This document shows, piece after piece, positions 10,473-24,500 of a stretch of DNA of 64,000 nucleotides. The notes beneath the pieces are model-generated. The model worked only from the letters and a program-made list of their open reading frames with translations. It did not search any database and was not told the origin of the DNA. How positions within the stretch are numbered: the first letter of the stretch is position 1; each line of letters starts with the position of its first letter. The DNA comes from Brachycybe producta. Lineage: Eukaryota > Arthropoda > Diplopoda > Playtdesmida > Andrognathidae. Location: the NCBI GenBank assembly GCA_036925085.1, contig JAUPFP010000116.1, positions 186,001-250,000 on the forward strand. Direction: 5' to 3'. Position numbers and translations under genes: made by a program.

Positions 10473-13154
10473 TTGCCCAAGGAATGCAATGCATCTAAAA
10501 GCTTCACTCTACGTCTATTAGTTCATTTGGAATTAATTTTCAAAGTTACATGTCCATGCACAAGCAATGTCAAGCATAGACACTTCAATGATGTCCACTT
10601 TGAACTCGTGTCATTTTTGAACCATGCAGAGCACACAGGAATTGAAGACATTTCTGCATTCCTGAATGTCCAAGGAATGCAATGCATCTAACAGTTCCAT
10701 TCTACGAAAATTATTAACAATTCTCCAAAAATTAAATTCTTCCATGAGTACCCCCCTTGGAAGTTTTTTCAAAAAACGGCCAAAAATGAAAGTAACTGGT
10801 GTAATTTTTGAAGCATGCATTGCACACTGGAATTGAAGACATCCCTGCATTCCTGATTGCCCAAGGAATGCAATGCATCTAAAAGCTTCACTCTACGTCT
10901 ATTAGTTCATTTGGAATTAATTTTCAAAGTTACATGTCCATGCACAAGCAATGTCAAGCATAGACACTTCAATGATGTCCACTTTGAACTCGTGTCATTT
11001 TTGAACCATGCAGAGCACACAGGAATTGAAGACATTTCTGCATTCCTGAATGTCCAAGGAATGCAATGCATCTAACAGTTCCATTCTACGAAAATTATTA
11101 ACAATTCTCCAAAAATTAAATTCTTCCATGAGTACCCCCCTTGGAAGTTTTTCAAAAAACGGCCAAAAATGAAAGTAACTGGTGTAATTTTTGAAGCATG
11201 CATTGCACACTGGAATTGAAGACATCCCTGCATTCCTGATTGCCCAAGGAATGCAATGCATCTAAAAGCTTCACTCTACGTCTATTAGTTCATTTGGAAT
11301 TAATTTTCAAAGTTACATGTCCATGCACACGCAATGTCAAGCATAGACACTTCAATGATGTCCACTTTGAACTCGTGTCATTTTTGAACCATGCAGAGCA
11401 CACATGAATTGAAGACATTTCTGCATTCCTGAATGTCCAAGGAATGCAATGCATCTAACAGTTCCATTCTACGAAAATTATTAACAATTCTCCAAAAATT
11501 AAATTCTTCCATGAGTACCCCCCTTGGAAGTTTTTCAAAAAACGGCCAAAAATGAAAGTATCTGGTGTAATTTTTGAAGCATGCATTGCACACTGGAATT
11601 GAAGACATCCCTGCATTCCTGATTGCCCAAGGAATGCAATGCATCTAAAAGCTTCACTCTACGTCTATTAGTTCATTTGGAATTAATTTTCAAAGTTACA
11701 TGTCCATGCACAAGCAATGTCAAGCATAGACACTTCAATGATGTAAACTTTGAACTCGTGTCATTTTTGAACCATGCAGAGCACACAGGAATTGAAGACA
11801 TTTCTGCATTCCTGAATGTCCAAGGAATGCAATGCATCTAACAGTTCCATTCTACGAAAATTATTAACAATTCTCCAAAAATTAAATTCTTCCATGAGTA
11901 CCCCCCTTGGAAGTTTTTCAAAAAACGGCCAAAAATGAAAGTAACTGGTGTAATTTTTGAAGCATGCATTGCACACTGGAATTGAAGACATCCCTGCATT
12001 CCTGATTGCCCAAGGAATGCAATGCATCTAAAAGCTTCACTCTACGTCTATTAGTTCATTTGGAATTAATTATCAAAGTTACATGTCCATGCACAAGCAA
12101 TGTCAAGCATAGACACTTCAATGATGTCCACTTTGAACTCGTGTCATTTTTGAACCATGCAGAGCACACAGGAATTGAAGACATTTCTGCATTCCTGAAT
12201 GTCCAAGGAATGCAATGCATCTAACAGTTCCATTCTACGAAAATTATTAACAATTCTCCAAAAATTAAATTCTTCCATGAGTACCCCCCTTGGAAGTTTT
12301 TCAAAAAACGGCCAAAAATGAAAGTAACTGGTGTAATTATTGAAGCATGCATTGCACACTGGAATTGAAGACATCCATGCATTCCTGATTGCCCAAGGAA
12401 TGCAATGCATCTAAAAGCTTCACTCTACGTCTATTAGTTCATTTGGAATTAATTTTCAAAGTTACATGTCCATGCACACGCAATGTCAAGCATAGACACT
12501 TCAATGATGTCCACTTTGAACTCGTGTCATTTTTGAACCATGCAGAGCACACATGAATTGAAGACATTTCTGCATTCCTGAATGTCCAAGGAATGCAATG
12601 CATCTAACAGTTCCATTCTACGAAAATTATTAACAATTCTCCAAAAATTAAATTCTTCCATGAGTACCCCCCTTGGAAGTTTTTCAAAAAACGGCCAAAA
12701 ATGAAAGTATCTGGTGTAATTTTTGAAGCATGCATTGCACACTGGAATTGAAGACATCCCTGCATTCCTGATTGCCCAAGGAATGCAATGCATCTAAAAG
12801 CTTCACTCTACGTCTATTAGTTCATTTGGAATTAATTTTCAAAGTTACATGTCCATGCACAAGCAATGTCAAGCATAGACACTTCAATGATGTCCACTTT
12901 GAACTCGTGTCATTTTTGAACCATGCAGAGCACACAGGAATTGAAGACATTTCTGCATTCCTGAATGTCCAAGGAATGCAATGCATCTAACAGTTCCATT
13001 CTACGAAAATTATTAACAATTCTCCAAAAATTAAATTCTTCCATGAGTACCCCCCTTGGAAGTTTTTCAAAAAACGGCCAAAAATGAAAGTAACTGGTGT
13101 AATTTTTGAAGCATGCATTGCACACTGGAATTGAAGACATCCCTGCATTCCTGA
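10473..13154 (+). repeat. Seven T1-like units with a three-unit duplication
   Basis: Units at 11240 and 12389 share CACACGCAATG, CACATGAATTG and, in the following A core, GAAAGTATCTGG (about 11555 and 12704). All are 1149 bp apart, that is three units. Between them, GATGTAAACTTTG (about 11744) and TTAATTATCAAAG (about 12068) are private. A T run gains one base near 10765, giving a 384-bp unit. Confidence 0.87.
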
Positions 13155-13920
13155 TTGTCCAAGGAATGCAATGCATCTAAAAGCTTCACTCTACGTCCAT
13201 TACTTCATTTGGAATTAATTTTCGAAGTTACATATCCATGCACAAGCAATGTCAAGCATAGACACTTCAATGATGTCCACTTTGAACTCGTGTCATTTTT
13301 GAACCATGTAGAGCACACAGGAATTCAAGACATTTCTGCATTCCTGAATGTCCAAGGAATGCAATGCATCTAACAGTTCCATTCTGCGAAAATTATTAAC
13401 AATTCTCCAAAAATTAAATTCTTCCATGAGTACCCCCCTTGGAAGTTTTTCAAAAAACGGCCAAAAATGAAAGTAACTGGTGTAATTTTTGAAGCATGCA
13501 TTGCACACTGGAATTGAAGACATCCCTGCATTCCTGATTGTCCAAGGAATGCAATGCATCTAAAAGCTTCACTCTACGTCCATTAGTTCATTTGGAATTA
13601 ATTTTCGAAGTTACATATCCATGCACAAGCAATGTCAAGCATAGACACTTCAATGATGTCCACTTTGAACTCGTGTCATTTTTGAACCATGCAGAGCACA
13701 CAGGAATTGAAGACATTTCTGCATTCCTGAATGTCCAAGGAATGCAATGCATCTAACAGTTCCATTCTACGAAAATTATTAACAATTCTCCAAAAATTAA
13801 ATTCTTCCATGAGTACCCCCCTTGGAAGTTTTTCAAAAAACGGCCAAAAATGAAAGTAACTTGTGTAATTTTTGAAGCATGCATTGCACACTGGAATTGA
13901 AGACATCCCTGCATTCCTGA
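13155..13920 (+). repeat. Two units of a T3/T2 mosaic type (T4)
   Basis: Units at 13155 and 13538 combine CGTCCATTA and TTTTCGAAG (T3-like) with TTACATATCC (T2-like) and GTCAAGCATAG (T1-like). The unit at 13155 also has private changes TTACTTCATT, CATGTAGAGC, AATTCAAGAC and TCTGCGAAAA. They look like products of exchange between types. The same combination returns near 56.87 kb and 57.6 kb. Confidence 0.82.
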
Positions 13921-16900
13921 TTGTCCAAGGAATGCAATGCATCTAAAAGCTTCACTCTACGTCCATTAGTTCATTTGGAATTAATTTTCGAAGTTACATG
14001 TCCATGCACAAGCAATGTCAAGCATAGACACTTCAATGATGTCCACTTTGAACTGGTGTCATTTTTGAACCATGCAGAGCACACAGGAATTGAAGACATT
14101 TCTGCATTCCTGAATGTCCAAGGAATGCAATGCATCTAACAGTTCCATTCTACGAAAATTATGAACAATTCTCCAAAAATTAAATTCTTCCATGCGTACC
14201 CCCCTTGGAAGTTTTTCAAAAAACGGCCAAAAATGAAAGTAACTGGTGTAATTTTTGAAGCATGCATTGCACACTGGAATTGAAGACATCCCTGCATTCC
14301 TGATTGCCCAAGGAATGCAATGCATCTAAAAGCTTCACTCTACGTCTATTAGTTCATTTGGAATTAATTTTCAAAGTTACATGTCCATGCACAAGCAATG
14401 TCAAGCATAGACACTTCAATGATGTCCACTTTGAACTCGTGTCATTTTTGAACCATGCAGAGCACACAGGAATTGAAGACATTTCTGCATTCCTGAATGT
14501 CCAAGGAATGCAATGCATCTAACAGTTCCATTCTACGAAAATTATTAACAATTCTCCAAAAATTAAATTCTTCCATGAGTACCCCCCTTGGAAGTTTTTC
14601 AAAAAACGGCCAAAAATGAAAGTAACTGGTGTAATTTTTGAAGCATGCATTGCACACTGGAATTGAAGACATCCCTGCATTCCTGATTGCCCAAGGAATG
14701 CAATGCATCTAAAAGCTTCACTCTACGTCTATTAGTTCATTTGGAATTAATTTTCAAAGTTACATGTTCATGCACAAGCAATGTCAAGCATAGACACTTC
14801 AATGATGTCCACTTTGAACTCGTGTCATTTTTGAACCATGCAGAGCACACAGGAATTGAAGACATTTCTGCATTCCTGAATGTCCAAGGAATGCAATGCA
14901 TCTAACAGTTCCATTCTACGAAAATTATTAACAATTCTCCAAAAATTAAATTCTTCCATGAGTACCCCCCTTGGAAGTTTTTCAAAAAACGGCCAAAAAT
15001 GAAAGTAACTTGTGTAATTTTTGAAGCATGCATTGCACACTGGAATTGAAGACATCCCTGCATTCCTGATTGTCCAAGGAATGCAATGCATCTAAAAGCT
15101 TCACTCTACGTCTATTAGTTCATTTGGAATTAATTTTCGAAGTTACATGTCCATGCACAAGCAATGTCAAGCATAGACACTTCAATGATGTCCACTTTGA
15201 ACTGGTGTCATTTTTGAACCATGCAGAGCACACAGGAATTGAAGACATTTCTGCATTCCTGAATGTCCAAGGAATGCAATGCATCTAACAGTTCCATTCT
15301 ACGAAAATTATGAACAATTCTCCAAAAATTAAATTCTTCCATGCGTACCCCCCTTGGAAGTTTTTCAAAAAACGGCCAAAAATGAAAGTAACTGGTGTAA
15401 TTTTTGAAGCATGCATTGCACACTGGAATTGAAGACATCCCTGCATTCCTGATTGCCCAAGGAATGCAATGCATCTAAAAGCTTCACTCTACGTCTATTA
15501 GTTCATTTGGAATTAATTTTCAAAGTTACATGTCCATGCACAAGCAATGTCAAGCATAGACACTTCAATGATGTCCACTTTGAACTCGTGTCATTTTTGA
15601 ACCATGCAGAGCACACAGGAATTGAAGACATTTCTGCATTCCTGAATGTCCAAGGAATGCAATGCATCTAACAGTTCCATTCTACGAAAATTATTAACAA
15701 TTCTCCAAAAATTAAATTCTTCCATGAGTACCCCCCTTGGAAGTTTTTCAAAAAACGGCCAAAAATGAAAGTAACTGGTGTAATTTTTGAAGCATGCATT
15801 GCACACTGGAATTGAAGACATCCCTGCATTCCTGATTGCCCAAGGAATGCAATGCATCTAAAAGCTTCACTCTACGTCTATTAGTTCATTTGGAATTAAT
15901 TTTCAAAGTTACATGTTCATGCACAAGCAATGTCAAGCATAGACACTTCAATGATGTCCACTTTGAACTCGTGTCATTTTTGAACCATGCAGAGCACACA
16001 GGAATTGAAGACATTTCTGCATTCCTGAATGTCCAAGGAATGCAATGCATCTAACAGTTCCATTCTACGAAAATTATTAACAATTCTCCAAAAATTAAAT
16101 TCTTCCATGAGTACCCCCCTTGGAAGTTTTTCAAAAAACGGCCAAAAATGAAAGTAACTTGTGTAATTTTTGAAGCATGCATTGCACACTGGAATTGAAG
16201 ACATCCCTGCATTCCTGATTGTCCAAGGAATGCAATGCATCTAAAAGCTTCACTCTACGTCTATTAGTTCATTTGGAATTAATTTTCGAAGTTACATGTC
16301 CATGCACAAGCAATGTCAAGCATAGACACTTCAATGATGTCCACTTTGAACTGGTGTCATTTTTGAACCATGCAGAGCACACAGGAATTGAAGACATTTC
16401 TGCATTCCTGAATGTCCAAGGAATGCAATGCATCTAACAGTTCCATTCTACGAAAATTATGAACAATTCTCCAAAAATTAAATTCTTCCATGCGTACCCC
16501 CCTTGGAAGTTTTTCAAAAAACGGCCAAAAATGAAAGTAACTGGTGTAATTTTTGAAGCATGCATTGCACACTGGAATTGAAGACATCCCTGCATTCCTG
16601 ATTGCCCAAGGAATGCAATGCATCTAAAAGCTTCACTCTACGTCTATTAGTTCATTTGGAATTAATTTTCAAAGTTACATGTCCATGCACAAGCAATGTC
16701 AAGCATAGACACTTCAATGATGTCCACTTTGAACTCGTGTCATTTTTGAACCATGCAGAGCACACAGGAATTGAAGACATTTCTGCATTCCTGAATGTCC
16801 AAGGAATGCAATGCATCTAACAGTTCCATTCTACGAAAATTATTAACAATTCTCCAAAAATTAAATTCTTCCATGAGTACCCCCCTTGGAAGTTTTTCAA

Positions 16901-18516
16901 AAAACGGCCAAAAATGAAAGTAACTGGTGTAATTTTTGAAGCATGCATTGCACACTGGAATTGAAGACATCCCTGCATTCCTGATTGCCCAAGGAATGCA
17001 ATGCATCTAAAAGCTTCACTCTACGTCTATTAGTTCATTTGGAATTAATTTTCAAAGTTACATGTTCATGCACAAGCAATGTCAAGCATAGACACTTCAA
17101 TGATGTCCACTTTGAACTCGTGTCATTTTTGAACCATGCAGAGCACACAGGAATTGAAGACATTTCTGCATTCCTGAATGTCCAAGGAATGCAATGCATC
17201 TAACAGTTCCATTCTACGAAAATTATTAACAATTCTCCAAAAATTAAATTCTTCCATGAGTACCCCCCTTGGAAGTTTTTCAAAAAACGGCCAAAAATGA
17301 AAGTAACTTGTGTAATTTTTGAAGCATGCATTGCACACTGGAATTGAAGACATCCCTGCATTCCTGATTGTCCAAGGAATGCAATGCATCTAAAAGCTTC
17401 ACTCTACGTCTATTAGTTCATTTGGAATTAATTTTCGAAGTTACATGTCCATGCACAAGCAATGTCAAGCATAGACACTTCAATGATGTCCACTTTGAAC
17501 TGGTGTCATTTTTGAACCATGCAGAGCACACAGGAATTGAAGACATTTCTGCATTCCTGAATGTCCAAGGAATGCAATGCATCTAACAGTTCCATTCTAC
17601 GAAAATTATGAACAATTCTCCAAAAATTAAATTCTTCCATGCGTACCCCCCTTGGAAGTTTTTCAAAAAACGGCCAAAAATGAAAGTAACTGGTGTAATT
17701 TTTGAAGCATGCATTGCACACTGGAATTGAAGACATCCCTGCATTCCTGATTGCCCAAGGAATGCAATGCATCTAAAAGCTTCACTCTACGTCTATTAGT
17801 TCATTTGGAATTAATTTTCAAATTTACATGTCCATGTACAAGCATTGTCAAGCATAGACACTTCAATGATGTCCACTTTGAACTCGTGTCATTTTTGAAC
17901 CATGCAGAGCACACAGGAATTGAAGACATTTCTGCATTCCTGAATGTCCAAGGAATGCAATGCATCTAACAGTTCCATTCTACGAAAATTATTAACAATT
18001 CTCCAAAAATTAAATTCTTCCATGAGTACCCCCCTTGGAAGTTTTTCAAAAAACGGCCAAAAATGAAAGTAACTGGTGTAATTTTTGAAGCATGCATTGC
18101 ACACTGGAATTGAAGACATCCCTGCATTCCTGATTGCCCAAGGAATGCAATGCATCTAAAAGCTTCACTCTACGTCTATTAGTTCATTTGGAATTAATTT
18201 TCAAAGTTACATGTTCATGCACAAGCAATGTCAAGCATAGACACTTCAATGATGTCCACTTTGAACTGGTGTCATTTTTGAACCTAGCAGAGCACACAGG
18301 AATTGAAGACATTTTTGCAATCCTGAATGTCCAAGGAATGCAATGCATCTAACAGTTCTAATCTACGAAAAGTATTAACAATTCTCCAAAAATTAAATTC
18401 TTCCATGAGTACCCCCCTTGGAAGTTTTTCAAAAAACGGCCAAAAATGAAAGTAACTGGTGTAATTTTTGAAGCATGCATTGCACACTGGAATTGAAGAC
18501 ATCCCTGCATTCCTGA
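13921..18516 (+). repeat. Higher-order repeat: four copies of a 1149-bp trimer
   Basis: Three distinguishable units alternate in strict order. X (13921, 15070, 16219, 17368) has TTGTCCAAGG, TTTTCGAAGTTACATG and a B tail with TTATGAACAATTC and CATGCGTACC. Y (14304, 15453, 16602, 17751) is T1-like. Z (14687, 15836, 16985, 18134) has ACATGTTCATGC followed by AACTTGTG. Corresponding changes are exactly 1149 bp apart, for example ATGAAC at 14161 and 15310. Copies two and three look identical. Copy one has CGTCCATT in X. Copy four has several private changes (AAATTTACATG, CATGTACAAGCATTG, AACCTAGCAG, TTTTTGCAATCC). This is the clearest higher-order repeat in the window. Confidence 0.93.
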
Positions 18517-20818
18517 TTGCCCAAGGAATGCAATGCATCTAAAAGCTTCACTCTACGTCTATTAGTTCATTTGGAATTAATTTTCAAAGTTACATGTCCA
18601 TGCACAAGCAATGTCAAGCATAGACACTTCAATGATGTCCACTTTGAACTGGTGTCATTTTTGAACCATGCAGAGCACACAGGAATTGAAGACATTTCTG
18701 CATTCCTGAATGTCCAAGGAATGCAATGCATCTAACAGTTCTAATCTACGAAAATTATTAACAATTCTCCAAAAATTAAATTCTTCCATGAGTACCCCCC
18801 TTGGAAGTTTTTCAAAAAACGGCCAAAAATGAAAGTAACTGGTGTAATTTTTGAAGCATGCATTGCACACTGGAATTGAAGACATCCCTGCATTCCTGAT
18901 TGCCCAAGGAATGCAATGCATCTAAAAGCTTCACTCTACGTCTATTAGTTCATTTGGAATTAATTTTCAAAGTTACATGTCCATGCACAAGCAATGTCAA
19001 GCATAGACACTTCAATGATGTCCACTTTGAACTGGTGTCATTTTTGAACCATGCAGAGCACACAGGAATTGAAGACATTTCTGCATTCCTGAATGTCCAA
19101 GGAATGCAATGCATCTAACAGTTCCATTCTACGAAAATTATTAACAATTCTCCAAAAATTAAATTCTTCCATGAGTACCCCCCTTGGAAGTTTTTCAAAA
19201 AACGGCCAAAAATGAAAGTAACTGGTGTAATTTTTGAAGCATGCATTGCACACTGGAATTGAAGACATCCCTGCATTCCTGATTGCCCAAGGAATGCAAT
19301 GCATCTAAAAGCTTCACTCTACGTCTATTAGTTCATTTGGAATTAATTTTCAAAGTTACATGTCCATGCACAAGCAATGTCAAGCATAGACACTTCAATG
19401 ATGTCCACTTTGAACTCGTGTCATTTTTGAACCATGCAGAGCACACAGGAATTGAAGACATTTCTGCATTCCTGAATGTCCAAGGAATGCAATGCATCTA
19501 TCTAACAGTTCCATTCTACGAAAATTATTAACAATTCTCCAAAAATTAAATTCTTCCATGAGTACCCCCCTTGGAAGTTTTTCAAAAAACGGCCAAAAAT
19601 GAAAGTAACTGGTGTAATTTTTGAAGCATGCATTGCACACTGGAATTGAAGACATCCCTGCATTCCTGATTGCCCAAGGAATGCAATGCATCTAAAAGCT
19701 TCACTCTACGTCTATTAGTTCATTTGGAATTAATTTTCAAAGTTACATGTCCATGCACAAGCAATGTCAAGCATAGACACTTCAATGATGTCCACTTTGA
19801 ACTCGTGTCATTTTTGAACCATGCAGAGCACACAGGAATTGAAGACATTTCTGCATTCCTGAATGTCCAAGGAATGCAATGCATCTAACAGTTCCATTCT
19901 ACGAAAATTATTAACAATTCTCCAAAAATTAAATTCTTCCATGAGTACCCCCCTTGGAAGTTTTTCAAAAAACGGCCAAAAATGAAAGTAACTGGTGTAA
20001 TTTTTGAAGCATGCATTGCACACTGGAATTGAAGACATCCCTGCATTCCTGATTGCCCAAGGAATGCAATGCATCTAAAAGCTTCACTCTACGTCTATTA
20101 GTTCATTTGGAATTAATTTTCAAAGTTACATGTCCATGCACAAGCAATGTCAAGCATAGACACTTCAATGATGTCCACTTTGAACTCGTGTCATTTTTGA
20201 ACCATGCAGAGCACACAGGAATTGAAGACATTTCTGCATTCCTGAATGTCCAAGGAATGCAATTTATCTAACAGTTCCATTCTACGAAAATTATTAACAA
20301 TTCTCCAAAAATTAAATTCTTCCATGAGTACCCCCCTTGGAAGTTTTTCAAAAAACGGCCAAAAATGAAAGTAACTGGTGTAATTTTTGAAGCATGCATT
20401 GCACACTGGAATTGAAGACATCCCTGCATTCCTGATTGCCCAAGGAATGCAATGCATCTAAAAGCTTCACTCTACGTCTATTAGTTCATTTGGAATTAAT
20501 TTTCAAAGTTACATGTCCATGCACAAGCAATGTCAAGCATAGACACTTCAATGATGTCCACTTTGAACTCGTGTCATTTTTGAACCATTCAGAGCACACA
20601 GGAATTGAAGACATTTCTGCATTCCTGAATGTCCAAGGAATGTAATGCATCTAACAGTTCCATTTTACGAAAATTATTAACAATTCTCCAAAAATTAAAT
20701 TCTTCCATGAGTACCCCCCTTGGAAGTTTTTCAAAAAACGGCCAAAAATGAAAGTAACTGGTGTAATTTTTGAAGCATGCATTGCACACTGGAATTGAAG
20801 ACATCCCTGCATTCCTGA
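18517..20818 (+). repeat. Six T1 units
   Basis: Common-type units. CAGTTCTAATCTACG, begun in the last unit of the trimer block (about 18354), is also in the unit at 18517 (about 18736). The unit at 19283 is 387 bp. Private changes in 20053-20818 include GCAATTTATC, ACCATTCAGAG, GAATGTAATGC and CATTTTACG. Confidence 0.87.
19497..19504 (+). repeat. 4-bp tandem duplication TCTA
   Basis: CATCTA is followed by a second TCTA before ACAG, giving a 387-bp unit, the only 4-bp gain in the window. It shifts both per-unit open frames, which run on to different stops. This is ordinary replication slippage and a useful private marker for this unit. Confidence 0.9.
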
Positions 20819-21584
20819 TTGCCCAAGGAATGCAATGCATCTAAAAGCTTCACTCTACGTCTATTAGTTCATTTGGAATTAATTTTCAAAGTTACATATC
20901 CATGCACAAGCAATGTCATGCATAGACACTTCAATGATGTCCACTTTGAACTGGTGTCATTTTTGAACCATGCAGAGCACACAGGAATTGAAGACATTTC
21001 TGCATTCCTGAATGTCCAAAGAATGCAATGCATCTAACAGTTCCATTCTACGAAAATTATTAACAATTCTCCAAAAATTAAATTCTTTCATGAGTACCCC
21101 CCTTGGAAGTTTTTCAAAAAACGGCCAAAAATGAAAGTAACTTGTGTAATTTTTGAAGCATGCATTGCACACTGGAATTGAAGACATCCCTGCATTCCTG
21201 ATTGTCCAAGGAATGCAATGCATCTAAAAGCTTCACTCTATGTCCATTAGTTCATTTGGAATTAATTTTCGAAGTTTCATGTCCATGCACAAGCAATGTC
21301 AAGCATAGACACTTCAATGATGTCCACTTTGAACTGGTGTCATTTTTGAACCATGCAGAGCACACATGAATTGAAGACATTTCTGCATTCCTGAATGTCC
21401 AAGGAATGCAATGCATCTAACAGTTCCATTCTACGAAAATTATTAACAATTCTCCAAAAATGAAATTCTTCCATGAGTACCCCCCTTGGAAGTTTTTCAA
21501 AAAACGGCCAAAAATGAAAGTAACTGGTGTAATTTTTGAAGCATGCATTGCACACTGGAATTGAAGACATCCCTGCATTCCTGA
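20819..21584 (+). repeat. T2-T3 variant dimer, copy at 20.8 kb
   Basis: T2 at 20819 and T3 at 21202. The T3 member has CTATGTCCATTAG (loss of the TACGTC CpG) and CACATGAATTG, which puts a stop in the sense frame. The AAAATGAAATTC mark of T3 follows. Confidence 0.87.
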
Positions 21585-24500
21585 TTGCCCAAGGAATGCA
21601 ATGCATCTAATAGCTTCACTCTACGTCTATTAGTTCATTTGGAATTAATTTTCAAAGTTACATGTCCATGCACAAGCAATGTCAAGCATAGACACTTCAA
21701 TGATGTCCACTTTGAACTCGTGTCATTTTTGAACCATGCAGAGCACACAGGAATTGAAGACATTTCTGCATTCCTGAATGTCCAAGGAATGCAATGCATC
21801 TAACAGTTCCATTCTACGAAAATTATTAACAATTCTCCAAAAATTAAATTCTTCCATGAGTACCCCCCTTGAAAGTTTTTCAAAAAACGGCCAAAAATGA
21901 AAGTAACTGGTGTAATTTTTGAAGCATGCATTGCACACTGGAATTGAAGACATCCCTGCATTCCTGATTGCCCAAGGAATGCAATGCATCTAAAAGCTTC
22001 ACTCTACGTCTATTAGTTCATTTGGAATTAATTTTCAAAGTTACATGTCCATGCACAAGCAATGTCAAGCATAGACACTTCAATGATGTCCACTTTGAAC
22101 TCGTGTCATTTTTGAACCATGCAGAGCACACAGGAATTGAAGACATTTCTGCATTCCTGAATGTCCAAGGAATGCAATGCATCTAACAGTTCCATTCTAC
22201 GAAAATTATTAACAATTCTCCAAAAATTAAATTCTTCCATGAGTACCCCCCTTGGAAGTTTTTCAAAAAACGGCCAAAAATGAAAGTAACTGGTGTAATT
22301 TTTGAAGCATGCATTGCACACTGGAATTGAAGACATCCCTGCATTCCTGATTGCCCAAGGAATGCAATGCATCTAAAAGCTTCACTCTACGCCTATTAGT
22401 TCATTTGGAATTAATTTTCAAAGTTACATATCCATGCACAAGCAATGTCAAGCATAGACACTTCAATGATGTCCACTTTGAACTCGTGTCATTTTTGAAC
22501 CATGCAGAGCACACAGGAATTGAAGACATTTCTGCATTCCTGAATGTCCAAGGAATGCAATGCATCTAACAGTTCCATTCTACGAAAATTATTAACAATT
22601 CTCCAAAAATTAAATTCTTCCATGAGTACCCCCTTGAAAGTTTTTCAAAAAACGGAAAAAAATGAAAGTAACTGGTGTAATTTTTGAAGCATGCATTGCA
22701 CACTGGAATTGAAGACATCCCTGCATTCCTGATTGCCCAAGGAATGCAATGCATCTAAAAGCTTCACTCTACGTCTATTAGTTCATTTGGAATTAATTTT
22801 CAAAGTTACATGTCCATGCACAAGCAATGTCAAGCATAGACACTTCAATGATGTCCACTTTGAACTCGTGTCATTTTTGAACCATGCAGAGCACACAGGA
22901 ATTGAAGACATTTCTGCATTCCTGAATGTCCAAGGAATGCAATGCATCTAACAGTTCCATTCTACAAAAATTATTAACAATTCTCCAAAAATTAAATTCT
23001 TCCATGAGTACCCCCCTTGGAAGTTTTTCAAAAAACGGCCAAAAATGAAAGTAACTGGTGTAATTTTTGAAGCATGCATTGCACACTGGAATTGAAGACA
23101 TCCCTGCATTCCTGATTGCCCAAGGAATGCAATGCATCTAAAAGCTTCACTCTACGTCTATTAGTTCATTTGGAATTAATTTTCAAAGTTACATGTCCAT
23201 GCACAAGCAATGTCAAGCATAGACACTTCAATGATGTCCACTTTGAACTCGTGTCATTTTTGAACCATGCAGAGCACACAGGAATTGAAGACATTTCTGC
23301 ATTCCTGAATGTCCAAGGAATGCAATGCATCTAACAGTTCCATTCTACGAAAATTATTAACAATTCTCCAAAAATTAAATTCTTCCATGAGTACCCCCCT
23401 TGGAAGTTTTTCAAAAAACGGCCAAAAATGAAAGTAACTGGTGTAATTTTTGAAGCATGCATTGCACACTGGAATTGAAGACATCCCTGCATTCCTGATT
23501 GCCCAAGGAATGCAATGCATCTAAAAGCTTCACTCTACGTCTATTAGTTCATTTGGAATTAATTTTCAAAGTTACATGTCCATGCACAAGCAATGTCAAG
23601 CATAGACACTTCAATGATGTCCACTTTGAACTCGTGTCATTTTTGAACCATGCAGAGCACACAGGAATTGAAGACATTTCTGCATTCCTGAATGTCCAAG
23701 GAATGCAATGCATCTAACAGTTCCATTCTACGAAAATTATTAACAATTCTCCAAAAATTAAATTCTTCCATGAGTACCCCCCTTGGAAGTTTTTCAAAAA
23801 ACGGCCAAAAATGAAAGTAATTGGTGTAATTTTTGAAGCATGCATTGCACACTGGAATTGAAGACATCCCTGCATTCCTGATTGCCCAAGGAATGCAATG
23901 CATCTAAAAGCTTCACTCTACGTCTATTAGTTCATTTGGAATTAATTTTCAAAGTTACATGTCCATGCACAAGCAATGTCAAGCATAGACACTTCAATGA
24001 TGTCCACTTTGAACTCGTGTCATTTTTGAACCATGCAGAGCACACAGGAATTGAAGACATTTCTGCATTCCTGAATGTCCAAGGAATGCAATGCATCTAA
24101 CAGTTCCATTCTACGAAAATTATTAACAATTCTCCAAAAATTAAATTCTTCCATGAGTACCCCCCTTGGAAGTTTTTCAAAAAACGGCCAAAAATGAAAG
24201 TAACTGGTGTAATTTTTGAAGCATGCATTGCACACTGGAATTGAAGACACCCCTGCATTCCTGATTGCCCAAGGAATGCAATGCATCTAAAAGCTTCACT
24301 CTACGTCTATTAGTTCATTTGGAATTAATTTTCAAAGTTACATGTCCATGCACAAGCAATGTCAAGCATAGACACTTCAATGATGTCCACTTTGAACTCG
24401 TGTCATTTTTGAACCATGCAGAGCACACAGGAATTGAAGACATTTCTGCATTCCTGAATGTCCAAGGAATGCAATGTATCTAACAGTTCCATTCTACGAA

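Noticed and set aside
13155-13537. CENP-B box (NTTCGNNNNANNCGGGN) near TTTTCGAAG in T3/T4 units
   Set aside because: TTCG is present, but the following bases (AAGTT, then no CGGG) do not fit on either strand. No unit contains CGGG in the required place.
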